Shown here: positions 1 to 5,907 of the stretch, piece by piece | How positions within the stretch are numbered: position 1 is the stretch's first letter | Layout: every line of letters starts with the position of its first letter | Origin: UBA8522 sp035528895 | Lineage (GTDB): Bacteria > Acidobacteriota > Aminicenantia > Aminicenantales > UBA8522 | Direction of reading: 5' to 3' | Length of the DNA stretch: 22,472 bases | Assembly (NCBI GenBank): GCA_035528895.1 | Contig: DATKXS010000200.1 | Location: 1 to 22,472 of the forward strand | The notes under the pieces: generated by a model | The model's input: only the letters and a program-made list of their open reading frames with translations | Database searches by the model: none | What the model was told of the DNA's origin: nothing | Translations under genes and position numbers: made by a program

Positions 1-1
1 C

Positions 2-67
2 ATCTTCCCCCTGCCCCTCGATTTCCTCAAAGCGTTCACGTACAATACGTCTCAGGAAAAGAAATAA
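2..67 (+). CDS. possible C-terminal tail of an unknown gene cut by the window edge
   Basis: Frame 2 is open from the window edge to a TAA at 65-67 and would end a protein in ...LDFLKAFTYNTSQEKK. Only 21 codons are visible, so no family can be named. Another frame is also open over this stretch, so the assignment rests on the plausible residue mix alone. The remaining bases up to 168 show no gene. Confidence 0.25.
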   Translation: MFPLPLDFLKAFTYNTSQEKK

Positions 68-168
68 GCACGCTCTACGAGCCTCTCAGGCCCAAAAAAA
101 GACACTTCCGGGATCCCCCGGGCTTTCTCCTGATTCCCCAACTGGAGAGATTAAAAAGCATGTCCTCG

Positions 169-181
169 TGACCTGCCCCCC
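169..181 (+). repeat. left terminal inverted repeat of the IS3 relic
   Basis: TGACCTGCCCCCC, exactly complementary to 477-489. It begins with TG and carries a C-run, as IS3-family ends commonly do. Confidence 0.85.
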
Positions 182-234
182 TCATATCGTTCCAGGCGAT
201 GTGATAAGATTTTGTTGGACGAAAGGAGTAGGAC

Positions 235-381
235 ATGGGCAGGAAGGGCTATTCTTCGGAGCAGATCATCACCATGCTCCGAGATGCGGAGGTCCTCCTC
301 AGTCAGGGGACCTGGGTTGCTGAGGTATGTCGCAAGCTGGGGGTGACAGAGCAGACTTACTACCCCTGGCGAAAGGAATAA
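235..381 (+). pseudogene. IS3-family OrfA, N-terminal fragment (48 codons)
   Basis: The reading begins MGRKGYSSEQIITMLRDAE and continues through VAEVCRKLGVTEQTYYPWRKE to a TAA. This is the helix-turn-helix half of an IS3 OrfA (Tnp_1/HTH_8-like), which binds the element's ends. An ordinary OrfA runs to about 90-100 residues, with a leucine-zipper region and a programmed frameshift into OrfB. Here it stops at the canonical W-R-K-E, where the internal deletion begins. A good ribosome binding site (GAAAGGAG) lies about 8 bases before the ATG. If expressed, it would give only a short DNA-binding peptide. Confidence 0.88.
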
Positions 382-474
382 AATCACTTTAGGCCGTACA
401 GTTCCTTAGGCTACAGGCCGCCGGCTCCAGAGGCTTATGATGTCGAGAAATTCACTCAAGGGCTGGCACATTGA
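382..474 (+). pseudogene. IS3-family OrfB, C-terminal remnant
   Basis: In the same frame as the OrfA fragment, directly after its stop, the bases encode NHFRPYSSLGYRPPAPEAY followed by about 11 residues and a TGA at 472-474. The N-H-x-R-P-x-S-x-L-G-Y-R-P-P-A-P-E pattern is the conserved end of IS3 DDE transposases (rve domain tail). The catalytic D, D and E residues are all absent. The TGA is 2 bases from the right inverted repeat, the normal spacing for an IS3 OrfB. Confidence 0.88.
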
Positions 475-476
475 TC

Positions 477-489
477 GGGGGGCAGGTCA
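477..489 (-). repeat. right terminal inverted repeat of the IS3 relic
   Basis: GGGGGGCAGGTCA, the exact reverse complement of 169-181; it marks the right boundary of the relic. Confidence 0.85.
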
Positions 490-508
490 CATCGATGGTC
501 TTCTTTTC

Positions 509-537
509 TTGACATACTACTTCCCTTTTCGTATATT
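509..537 (+). promoter_or_regulatory. sigma70-like promoter next to the IS3 relic
   Basis: TTGACA (509-514), a 17-base spacer and TATATT (532-537) make a near-consensus promoter starting 20 bases outside the right inverted repeat. Transcription from about 544 would run toward the glycosyltransferase gene at 948. An ATG at 554 preceded by AAGG opens a 49-codon frame that resembles nothing I know; I do not call it a gene. Confidence 0.55.
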
Positions 538-671
538 CAACAAGGTGTTTATGCCGATCCGTTTAAGACGCTGTGATAATAAGTATCAGGAGACACAAAT
601 AGTTGAATTTTATAATACTATCGCAGTAGTGTTCGCCGTTTCAACGGCAGGTTATACGGATCGGAAATCAG

Positions 672-694
672 TGATTCGCATCTTATGCGGATCA
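672..694. repeat. 10-bp inverted repeat (hairpin)
   Basis: TGATTCGCAT-CTT-ATGCGGATCA: ten-base arms with one mismatched position and a 3-base loop. No T-run follows on either strand, so it is not an obvious terminator. It lies 12 bases before a GTTAGGC core-like heptamer. Confidence 0.6.
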
Positions 695-947
695 ATCTAA
701 TAATTGTTAGGCGCCTACAGCGAAAGGCTCTCAAAAGGAGGAGGTGTCGTTCCTAATCGCGCATATCGGGTTCCTCTCAGCTGCTCCGGGGGGTGTACTT
801 CTGACCGCGATGTGGCACAAGAGCGTTCGAATGACCGAGACGTTCCTTGACCTTTGTTATGGAAGGGCTTCCGGCTTAGCGTTTGTTCGTGTTCCATGGC
901 TACTCACGACCCAGCACCTGGCGTATCTGGAAGGGACCAACCGACGG

Positions 948-1886
948 ATGATCTGCTACGTAATCAACCTGGACCGCCACCCCGCTCGCCTGCAGTCGTT
1001 CCTGAAGCGGTTCGACTGCAGCGATCTGAGCGCCGCAGAGCTGCGCCGGTTCCGAGCGGTCGACGCCGCGTGCGTCTGGCCGCAGGCCCGGGCCTTAGTG
1101 TACGCGCCGGTGCTGGCCACGCTCGCCGCCGTCGAACGCCGTGGGTTCCGCCAGACGCACGCCGAGTTGCCGTCGAAGGGTGCCCTGGGGTGTGCGCTCA
1201 GCCACCTGTGCACCTGGCTCGACATCCGGTACGACAGCGCTGCCCCCGAAAGCCAGCAATACTTGGTGATGGAGGACGACGCCAGGCTGCCCAGGCGCCT
1301 CGTGGCCTCCGTACAGAACGCGCTGGAGGGCGTGCCGACCGGCTGGGACATCCTGCTCTTGGGCTGCCGCACCCCCCGGCCCAGCATGGTCACCAAGCAC
1401 ACGACGCACCTGAACATAGGGCTGTTCCAGGGCACACACGCGTACCTGATTACCAAGGCGGCGGTGCGCAAGATCTTCGCGAACGGCGCGCTGCTCGTGA
1501 GGGTGCAGATAGACGCCTACCTGAGTCACCTGGCGCAGGCCAAAAAACTCAAGATCTACATGCTGCCGAAGCAACTGGTCGGCGTGCACCTGCAGCACTG
1601 GGATTCCAGCGTCCAGCTTGACTACGACTTCGAGCACGCGCACGCCAAGCTGACGTACGACCAGCCGTTCGAGATGGCGACCGGGTCGACGGGTGTGGAG
1701 GACCTGCAGAGGCTCGGCGCCCTCCGGGTGCAGTGCGGGATTGAACGCTTGCGATATGAAATGCGGCCGATTGACACAGCCCAAAAAAACCAGGGTCGGA
1801 CTCCAATTATGAAGCAACTCCGTGCCCTGCTGACCGAGTCCGCGCCTATCACCAAGTTCCGAGCGCAAGCCGGCCGTCCTCGATAA
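948..1886 (+). CDS. glycosyltransferase family 25 (LPS/LOS-type) protein
   Basis: The 312-residue product opens with MICYVINLDRHPARL, the classic start of family 25 glycosyltransferases. Other family landmarks are GCALSH (about 81-86), the sugar-nucleotide/metal-binding VMEDDA (about 107-112), QGTHAYL (161-167) and QIDAYLS (188-194). Members transfer galactose or related sugars to lipooligosaccharide, or hydroxylysine-linked glycans in eukaryotes, usually on the cytoplasmic side. ATG 948 was chosen because it lies right at the family start with GGAAGGGA about 10 bases upstream; a GTG at 744 would add 68 unrelated residues. The C-terminal 50 residues are basic and unassigned. The gene is very GC-rich (46 of the 60 bases at 1081-1140 are G or C), unlike both flanks. 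There are no sugar-polymer neighbours, so its acceptor is unknown. Confidence 0.8.
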   Translation: MICYVINLDRHPARLQSFLKRFDCSDLSAAELRRFRAVDAACVWPQARALVYAPVLATLAAVERRGFRQTHAELPSKGALGCALSHLCTWLDIRYDSAAPESQQYLVMEDDARLPRRLVASVQNALEGVPTGWDILLLGCRTPRPSMVTKHTTHLNIGLFQGTHAYLITKAAVRKIFANGALLVRVQIDAYLSHLAQAKKLKIYMLPKQLVGVHLQHWDSSVQLDYDFEHAHAKLTYDQPFEMATGSTGVEDLQRLGALRVQCGIERLRYEMRPIDTAQKNQGRTPIMKQLRALLTESAPITKFRAQAGRPR

Positions 1887-1891
1887 TAAGC

Positions 1892-2419
1892 ATGATCGAA
1901 GACCCGACCAGGCTGGCTTTAACATGGGCGATGGGAGGTAGTGGGAAAATATTAAATAAATACAGGCCTGAGGAAATCCCTGAAGACTACAAAAATTATG
2001 TAGCGATGTGCGAAAAAGGCATAGACATTTTAGACTGGTACCATTACTTCGAGGTGGGAGAATTTTTTTATCATCCAGCGCTGGGAATTAACGTGGTAGA
2101 GAGAGGTCAAAACGTTGGATGCTTCTACTGCCATGACCCAGAACGAGATATTATCGATTTTAAAATCAAAGCGAAGGACTCCACTTGGCTCCCTTCAGAA
2201 GAGCATTTAAAAAGTTTGGCATCAGATATAAATTTAAACCAGCAAGGTCTCGATAATTTTCTGGATGATGATAACGGGTATTTTGATTACCCAAAAGGGG
2301 TGAAACCTCGGTCGATATTCACCACTCCAGAACAGCATTGGCTGGGTTATTATATGTATACGTGGCACCATAGGATATGGTCCAAGGAAAAACGGGACTG
2401 GGTCTGGGTGAAAAGGTAG
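1892..2419 (+). CDS. AT-rich orphan protein of unknown function
   Basis: A 175-codon frame begins 6 bases after the glycosyltransferase stop. I do not recognise the family. It is rich in aromatic residues (many W, Y, F and H), lacks a signal peptide or membrane segment, and looks like a soluble cytoplasmic protein. It has one C-F-Y-C-H motif near residue 75 and a C-terminal block of W, Y and H ending in KRDWVWVKR. Base composition is very unlike its neighbours (20 of the 60 bases at 2221-2280 are G or C), which suggests recent transfer. Neither ATG 1892 nor the internal ATG at codon 14 has a clear ribosome binding site, so the start is uncertain; it may depend on translation of the gene before it. 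Steady codon-like composition over 500 bases argues that it is real. Confidence 0.6.
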   Translation: MIEDPTRLALTWAMGGSGKILNKYRPEEIPEDYKNYVAMCEKGIDILDWYHYFEVGEFFYHPALGINVVERGQNVGCFYCHDPERDIIDFKIKAKDSTWLPSEEHLKSLASDINLNQQGLDNFLDDDNGYFDYPKGVKPRSIFTTPEQHWLGYYMYTWHHRIWSKEKRDWVWVKR

Positions 2420-2470
2420 TCTCCCTGCCAATCAAAGGCAACATCACATAGCAGTCCACGGCTGAACCTT

Positions 2471-2522
2471 TAGCGCACACATAAGCCCTCGCTGGCCATA
2501 AGGCCTATATAGCGCACATAAG
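2471..2522 (+). repeat. short direct repeat pair
   Basis: TAGCGCACACATAAG at 2471-2485 and TAGCGCACATAAG at 2510-2522 differ by an AC dinucleotide. Their starts are 39 bases apart, with a GGCCATAAGGCC palindrome between them. Confidence 0.55.
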
Positions 2523-2582
2523 CGCTTCAAGTCCTTCCTGCCGGTAGACGCGCAAATTTAAACCGGCTGTATTATAGCCGAT

Positions 2583-2634
2583 AGAACAGACGGACGGACG
2601 GTTTCTGCCTATAGAACGTCAAACCGCCTGTTCT
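2583..2634. repeat. imperfect inverted repeat
   Basis: AGAACAG...ACGGTTT (2583-2604) pairs with AAACCGCCTGTTCT (2621-2634). The left arm carries an extra 8 bases made of a repeated ACGG unit. No T-run adjoins it. Confidence 0.5.
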
Positions 2635-2762
2635 ACTTGGTACAGTGGGTTTTAGCGCTAAAATCGATCGCCCGTTTGTACTATCCGGGCATCCACCGGT
2701 GTTCATTTTGCCTCAGCGGTCGAACGGCCTCAGGGACGCATCCCCGCGCTCTCAACCCGTCC

Positions 2763-2792
2763 TTGACATCTTTTTGAGTCATGATTCATAAT
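2763..2792 (+). promoter_or_regulatory. sigma70-like promoter
   Basis: TTGACA (2763-2768), 18 bases, then CATAAT (2787-2792). The predicted transcription start, near 2799, overlaps the first ATG of the 30-codon ORF that follows. It points into the 3' end of the serine dehydratase gene, so it would otherwise give antisense RNA to that gene. Confidence 0.45.
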
Positions 2793-2797
2793 TCCCC

Positions 2798-2890
2798 ATG
2801 ATGGTTGGAGGGGACAATCGACACCCCAGGGCTCGCTCGGCCACCACAGCCGAAAACCAATTTCTTATTCTCAAGTTGAGCTCAAAATAG
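2798..2890 (+). pseudogene. 30-codon ORF, possible N-terminal remnant of a transposase
   Basis: The frame starts MMVGGDNRHPRARS and ends TTAENQFLILKLSSK before a TAG. The A-E-N-Q-F-L-x-L-x-L-x-S-K segment recalls the beginning of integrase-core transposases and their HTH partners, which often start with a similar E-N-Q-F-L helix. This is recognition by eye on 30 residues, so the call is weak. It could equally be chance coding downstream of a promoter. Its position at the right edge of the AT-rich patch, mirroring the IS3 relic on the left, is the main reason to record it. Confidence 0.3.
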
Positions 2891-2919
2891 CGGAAGGTGG
2901 GCCGGCGCTCGGTGCCGGT

Positions 2920-4470
2920 TCACTTCAGGAGCCGAAGGGCTTGCGCCGAAGGCGCCACGGCCAGCCCCCCAAGAGAAGTGCAGCGCAGTTCCCTGGGCAG
3001 CATTTTCCCGACCGCGAAGACCGCATCCACAGTCTCATCCAGAGCGACCGGGTTGACGTATCCGCCCAGGACCAAGTCGGCGCAGACAAGAGCGCCGGTA
3101 GCGGCCACGGCATTGCGGGTGTGACAGGGGATCTCGCAGAGCCCTTGCACCAGGTCGCAAACCGACCCCATGGTGTTCTGGAGCGAGACGGCAGCCGCGT
3201 CGAGGACCAGCTCTGCCGAACCGCCCATAGCCTCAACGGCTGCGGCGGCGGCCATCGCGCCGGCCGCCCCGATTTCTACCTGACAGCCGGCCACCTCGGC
3301 AGCGAACGTCGCCCGCGCGGCGATGACCAGACCGACGGCCGCGGCTGCGAAAAGGGCCAGGGCGATCTGTTCAGAGGAGAGCTTCTTTGTTTCGAACAGT
3401 GTTGCCACGACACCGGGGATGACACCGGATGAAGCTCCGGTCGGCGCGGCGCAGACCACTCCCCCGCTGTTGCTAACGTGAAGAACGGCCATGGCCCGGG
3501 CAGCCGCTCGCGTTCCCGGGCCGCCGAGCGCCAGGTTCCCTGCCCCCTCGGCTTTAAGGATCCGGCCTGCGGACGGCTGAAGAAGACTCATCCTCAAGTC
3601 GCGCTCGCCGAGCCCGCGCTCGACGGACGCGGCCATGATGTCCCAGCGCCTCAGCATCTCTTCTTTGGCTTCCTTCGCGGAGAATCCAAGAAGGAAGGAC
3701 TCGTATTCGAGGGCGACCCGGCCCAGGCTGGTCCCGCGACTTTTTGCCCTGACAGCCATTTCCGCTGCGCTCGAAAAAAGCGGTTCCCCGCGCTGCACAT
3801 AAAATACGGGCGGCACGGACCAGATGCGGTGAATGCCGCTCAAGGAGATAATTTGCCGCAGGATTTCCTGGCTTATGGCAACTGGACTCCGGGAATGCAC
3901 CAGGGCTTTGCCCCCGTGGGCAACCTTAACGTTCACGCCCTCGAACGCCTTTCCGCTCCTGGCCAATGCTTCTACCTGGGGGACATCGGCCTCTTCGCAC
4001 TCCACGAGCAGGTCATGGGTTTTCCCCGTTATTTCGACTTCCCAGCCATCGAGCCGCCGCACGACGACCAGACCGCCGCCGACTGATTGGCCGATCGTCC
4101 TGAGCCGTCTTCCCTGGCGTCCAACGAGTTCGATCTCGACCGTGTTGGGATGATCGGCCAGAGGAAGAGGATTCGTCCGGAACTCGATCTTCATCCCCGC
4201 CCGGGCGGCCGATTCGAGGGCCTGCGGAAAGCGCTCGTCGGTGATCGGCCATCCCTGGAGGCCGGCCGCGAATCCGAGATCGGCACCCTGCTCTCTGTAA
4301 GTCCTGGCGTAAGAGCCATCCGGGTCGAAAGTGAAAATAGCCTCCACCGGCTCCTCTCCGAGCAGCGATCGGGCGATCCGGCCGATCCGATAGGAGCCGG
4401 CCGTGTGTGAACTCGACGGCCCGCGCATGACCGGTCCCAAGACATCGTTGAAGATGCTGATGAAGGCCAT
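2920..4470 (-). CDS. sdaA: L-serine dehydratase, iron-sulfur-dependent, single chain (beta + alpha domains)
   Basis: The 516-residue enzyme deaminates L-serine to pyruvate and ammonia in the cytoplasm. The N-terminal beta domain carries GPSSSHTAG (17-25), which helps bind substrate carboxylate. The C-terminal alpha domain (from about 290) has the glycine-rich GVVCAAPTGASSG segment and cysteines at about 396 (GCQVEIG), 438 (VCDLVQG) and 449 (PCHTRN), the expected [4Fe-4S] ligands, with a further Cys at 445. In many Firmicutes the two domains are separate SdaAB and SdaAA proteins; here they are one chain, longer than the roughly 454-residue E. coli type. ATG 4470 was chosen because GAGG lies 6 bases upstream; a GTG 18 bases earlier would put that site inside the gene. 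It is transcribed alone, away from the membrane-protein gene. Confidence 0.93.
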   Translation of the reverse strand: MAFISIFNDVLGPVMRGPSSSHTAGSYRIGRIARSLLGEEPVEAIFTFDPDGSYARTYREQGADLGFAAGLQGWPITDERFPQALESAARAGMKIEFRTNPLPLADHPNTVEIELVGRQGRRLRTIGQSVGGGLVVVRRLDGWEVEITGKTHDLLVECEEADVPQVEALARSGKAFEGVNVKVAHGGKALVHSRSPVAISQEILRQIISLSGIHRIWSVPPVFYVQRGEPLFSSAAEMAVRAKSRGTSLGRVALEYESFLLGFSAKEAKEEMLRRWDIMAASVERGLGERDLRMSLLQPSAGRILKAEGAGNLALGGPGTRAAARAMAVLHVSNSGGVVCAAPTGASSGVIPGVVATLFETKKLSSEQIALALFAAAAVGLVIAARATFAAEVAGCQVEIGAAGAMAAAAAVEAMGGSAELVLDAAAVSLQNTMGSVCDLVQGLCEIPCHTRNAVAATGALVCADLVLGGYVNPVALDETVDAVFAVGKMLPRELRCTSLGGLAVAPSAQALRLLK

Positions 4471-4491
4471 TTTTTCCTCTTCTGACACCTA

Positions 4492-4519
4492 TTTATACCA
4501 CATCTTCATCGACCTTGAA
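4492..4519 (-). promoter_or_regulatory. possible sdaA promoter
   Basis: On the minus strand TATAAA (4497-4492) lies 21 bases before the chosen ATG. A poor -35 match, TTCAAG, lies 16 bases further upstream. The -10 is convincing, the -35 is not. Confidence 0.35.
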
Positions 4520-4720
4520 GAAAAAAACTGGACTCCCGGAACTCCTTCGTCCACACCCAAAGTGTAACCTTTGCCGACGTGAGACTGTATATAGGGATGA
4601 GGGAATGGGAGGTGGAGGGAGATTCACGGGCCGAGTCCTTCCTCAAATTTGACTTTTTTTCCTGTCCTATCAATACTTAGGGACTCAGACGACTCCCCTT
4701 TGCGGTTCCAAGCAGAGGCT

Positions 4721-5194
4721 ATGGACTTCGAAGCGCTCCTTTTCCAAAACGGAATATACCTCACAACCTTGATTGTCTCCCTGGTGGCGGGTGTCCTCCC
4801 CATCGATATCATGGAGGTCTATCTGGTCTGGGTGGCCGCCCTGACTCCCCGCTCCCAGGCCATCCCGATCGTTCTTCTGGCGACACTGGGTCAGATGGTC
4901 GGAAAGACGGTCTTTTATCTCGCCGCCGCGGGGATATTGAAGATCTCCATCAAGAAACCGAGCGAGAAGATCCGGGCGGTCCAGGCAAAAATCGCCCGGT
5001 CGCGCTATGGGGCCGGGCTCATACTCTTCTCGAGCGCCTTCTTGGGATTTCCGCCCTTCTACTGGACCAGCATCGCCGCCGGAGTTTGCCGGATTAGTTC
5101 CCCTCTTTTCCTGACGGCCGGGTTTATCGGCCGGTTCCTTCGATTCGGCGTCTTCGTCTTCTTCCCTCACCTGATAAAAGCCATCATCCATTAG
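4721..5194 (+). CDS. small VTT/DedA-like inner-membrane protein
   Basis: A 157-residue protein with about four hydrophobic segments (roughly 12-40, 46-73, 97-122 and 127-150). Features seen in the VTT (YqaA/DedA/TMEM41-like) family are the re-entrant PIDIMEVYLV and AFLGFPPFYW stretches, GQMVGKTVFYLAAAG and a late G-R-x-L-R-F. Family members act in membrane homeostasis, and some flip polyprenyl or phospholipid carriers; the substrate here cannot be told. It is shorter than typical DedA (about 200). ATG 4721 was preferred over a TTG 72 bases upstream because the extra residues are not membrane-like, though AGAGG sits only 2 bases before the ATG. Its last 11 bases overlap the end of the convergent deoC gene. 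Confidence 0.7.
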   Translation: MDFEALLFQNGIYLTTLIVSLVAGVLPIDIMEVYLVWVAALTPRSQAIPIVLLATLGQMVGKTVFYLAAAGILKISIKKPSEKIRAVQAKIARSRYGAGLILFSSAFLGFPPFYWTSIAAGVCRISSPLFLTAGFIGRFLRFGVFVFFPHLIKAIIH

Positions 5195-5867
5195 ACCGCA
5201 CCCTCTCCTTCAGGCGCTCGAGGATGGCGACCGTGGCGGTGGCTCCGATGCGCGTGCAGCCCAGCTTCCGGACCTCGATCGCTCTCTCCAGGGTTCTGAT
5301 CCCCCCGGCCGCCTTGAGCTTGATGGAGGGGATGGATTGTTTTCTCATCAACTTCAAGTCGTGATCCTCCGCGCCGCCCGGCCCGAATCCTGTCGACGTT
5401 TTGACGAAATCAACGCCGATTTCTCCGGCGATGCGGCAAGCGGCGATCTTTTCCTCGTCACTCAGGTAACAATTCTCGAAGATGACCTTGACGATGACGT
5501 TTCGGGCGTGGGCGGCGGAGGTCACGGCCTCGAGATCGGCCTTGATATAATCATGGTCTTTGGATTTGAGCTTGCCGATGTTGAGGACGACATCGAGCTC
5601 GACGGCGCCGTTGCGGATGGCCTCTTCGGCCTCGCAGACCTTGGCGGCGGTCGTCGTCGAGCCGTGGGGAAAACCGACGACGGTCGTCACCCGGACCGGG
5701 CTGCCCCGCAAAATCTCGGCAGCCCGCCGGACATCGCTCGGCCGGACACAGACAGCGGCCACTCTATAATCGTGGGCGATCCGGCAGCCCTCCTCGACCT
5801 CCCGGTCCGTCAGGTTGGGCTTGAGCAAAGAATGGTCGATCATCCCGGCGATATCTTCATAAGTCAT
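5184..5867 (-). CDS. deoC: deoxyribose-phosphate aldolase
   Basis: A 227-residue class I aldolase that reversibly cleaves 2-deoxy-D-ribose 5-phosphate to glyceraldehyde 3-phosphate and acetaldehyde. The Schiff-base lysine is K156 in VDFVKTSTGFGPGG. The second catalytic lysine is K185 in KLKAAGGIRT, and the acidic partner is D92 in ELDVVLNIG. Length and order match the short bacterial DeoC family. The ATG at 5867 has an excellent AGGAGG 6 bases upstream. It is the last gene of the arabinose operon, 40 bases after the dehydrogenase. No nucleoside phosphorylase or phosphopentomutase accompanies it, so its substrate may come from general nucleoside turnover. A role in a pentose branch is possible but unproven. 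Its 3' end overlaps the facing membrane-protein gene by 11 bases. Confidence 0.94.
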   Translation of the reverse strand: MTYEDIAGMIDHSLLKPNLTDREVEEGCRIAHDYRVAAVCVRPSDVRRAAEILRGSPVRVTTVVGFPHGSTTTAAKVCEAEEAIRNGAVELDVVLNIGKLKSKDHDYIKADLEAVTSAAHARNVIVKVIFENCYLSDEEKIAACRIAGEIGVDFVKTSTGFGPGGAEDHDLKLMRKQSIPSIKLKAAGGIRTLERAIEVRKLGCTRIGATATVAILERLKERVRSNG

Positions 5868-5907
5868 CTTATCCTCCTCTTGGATACGCTCCCCAAGATG
5901 CCATTTT

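Larger units (their letters stand above)
169..489 (+). mobile_element. internally deleted IS3-family insertion sequence (MITE-like relic)
   Basis: A 321-bp element is bounded by perfect 13-bp inverted repeats, TGACCTGCCCCCC at 169-181 and GGGGGGCAGGTCA at 477-489. Similarity continues inward as GTnCCAG. Inside, the start of an IS3 OrfA is joined in the same frame, across a TAA, to the last codons of an IS3 OrfB ending in RPYSSLGYRPPAPEAY. Everything between, roughly 1 kb in a normal IS3 element, is missing. The element therefore cannot make a transposase, but both ends are intact and it could in principle be moved by a related copy elsewhere. No target-site duplication is evident: the flanks read ...cctcg and catcg... 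. Confidence 0.88.
490..947. other. 458-bp AT-rich stretch without a recognised gene
   Basis: Between the IS3 relic and the chosen start of the glycosyltransferase gene lie the promoter at 509-537, a strong hairpin at 672-694 and a GTTAGGC heptamer at 706-712 that matches the integron core-site pattern GTTRRRY. The glycosyltransferase frame stays open upstream to a GTG at 744. That GTG has AGGAGG only 2-3 bases before it, and the extra residues do not look like family 25 protein. Confidence 0.5.
2420..2762. other. intergenic stretch with short repeats and palindromes
   Basis: No gene is supported here. The stretch holds a direct repeat of TAGCGCAC(AC)ATAAG (2471-2485 and 2510-2522), a GGCC-ATA-AGGCC palindrome between the copies, an imperfect inverted repeat (2583-2604 with 2621-2634), and a perfect 14-bp palindrome TTTTAGCGCTAAAA (2650-2663). 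This looks like decayed mobile-element or recombination-site DNA rather than a promoter region. Confidence 0.5.

Noticed and set aside
437..700. An 87-codon plus-strand frame
   Set aside because: Its first part overlaps the OrfB remnant and right inverted repeat of the IS3 relic in another frame, it has no ribosome site, and the rest is low-complexity AT-rich DNA.
854..1925. Long alternative frames on both strands over the glycosyltransferase gene
   Set aside because: They are side effects of very high GC; only the frame with the family 25 motifs is meaningful.
2100..2160. CxxCH heme-binding motif in the orphan protein
   Set aside because: A c-type cytochrome would need an export signal, which is absent; the motif is probably chance.
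169..2890. A complete integron cassette array
   Set aside because: No integrase gene is visible, only one GTTRRRY heptamer was noted, and the glycosyltransferase and orphan genes are 6 bp apart with no attC between them.
2902..2918. GC-rich hairpin after sdaA
   Set aside because: Only a five-base stem (CCGGC/GCCGG) and no T-run follows on the minus strand, so I do not call it a terminator.
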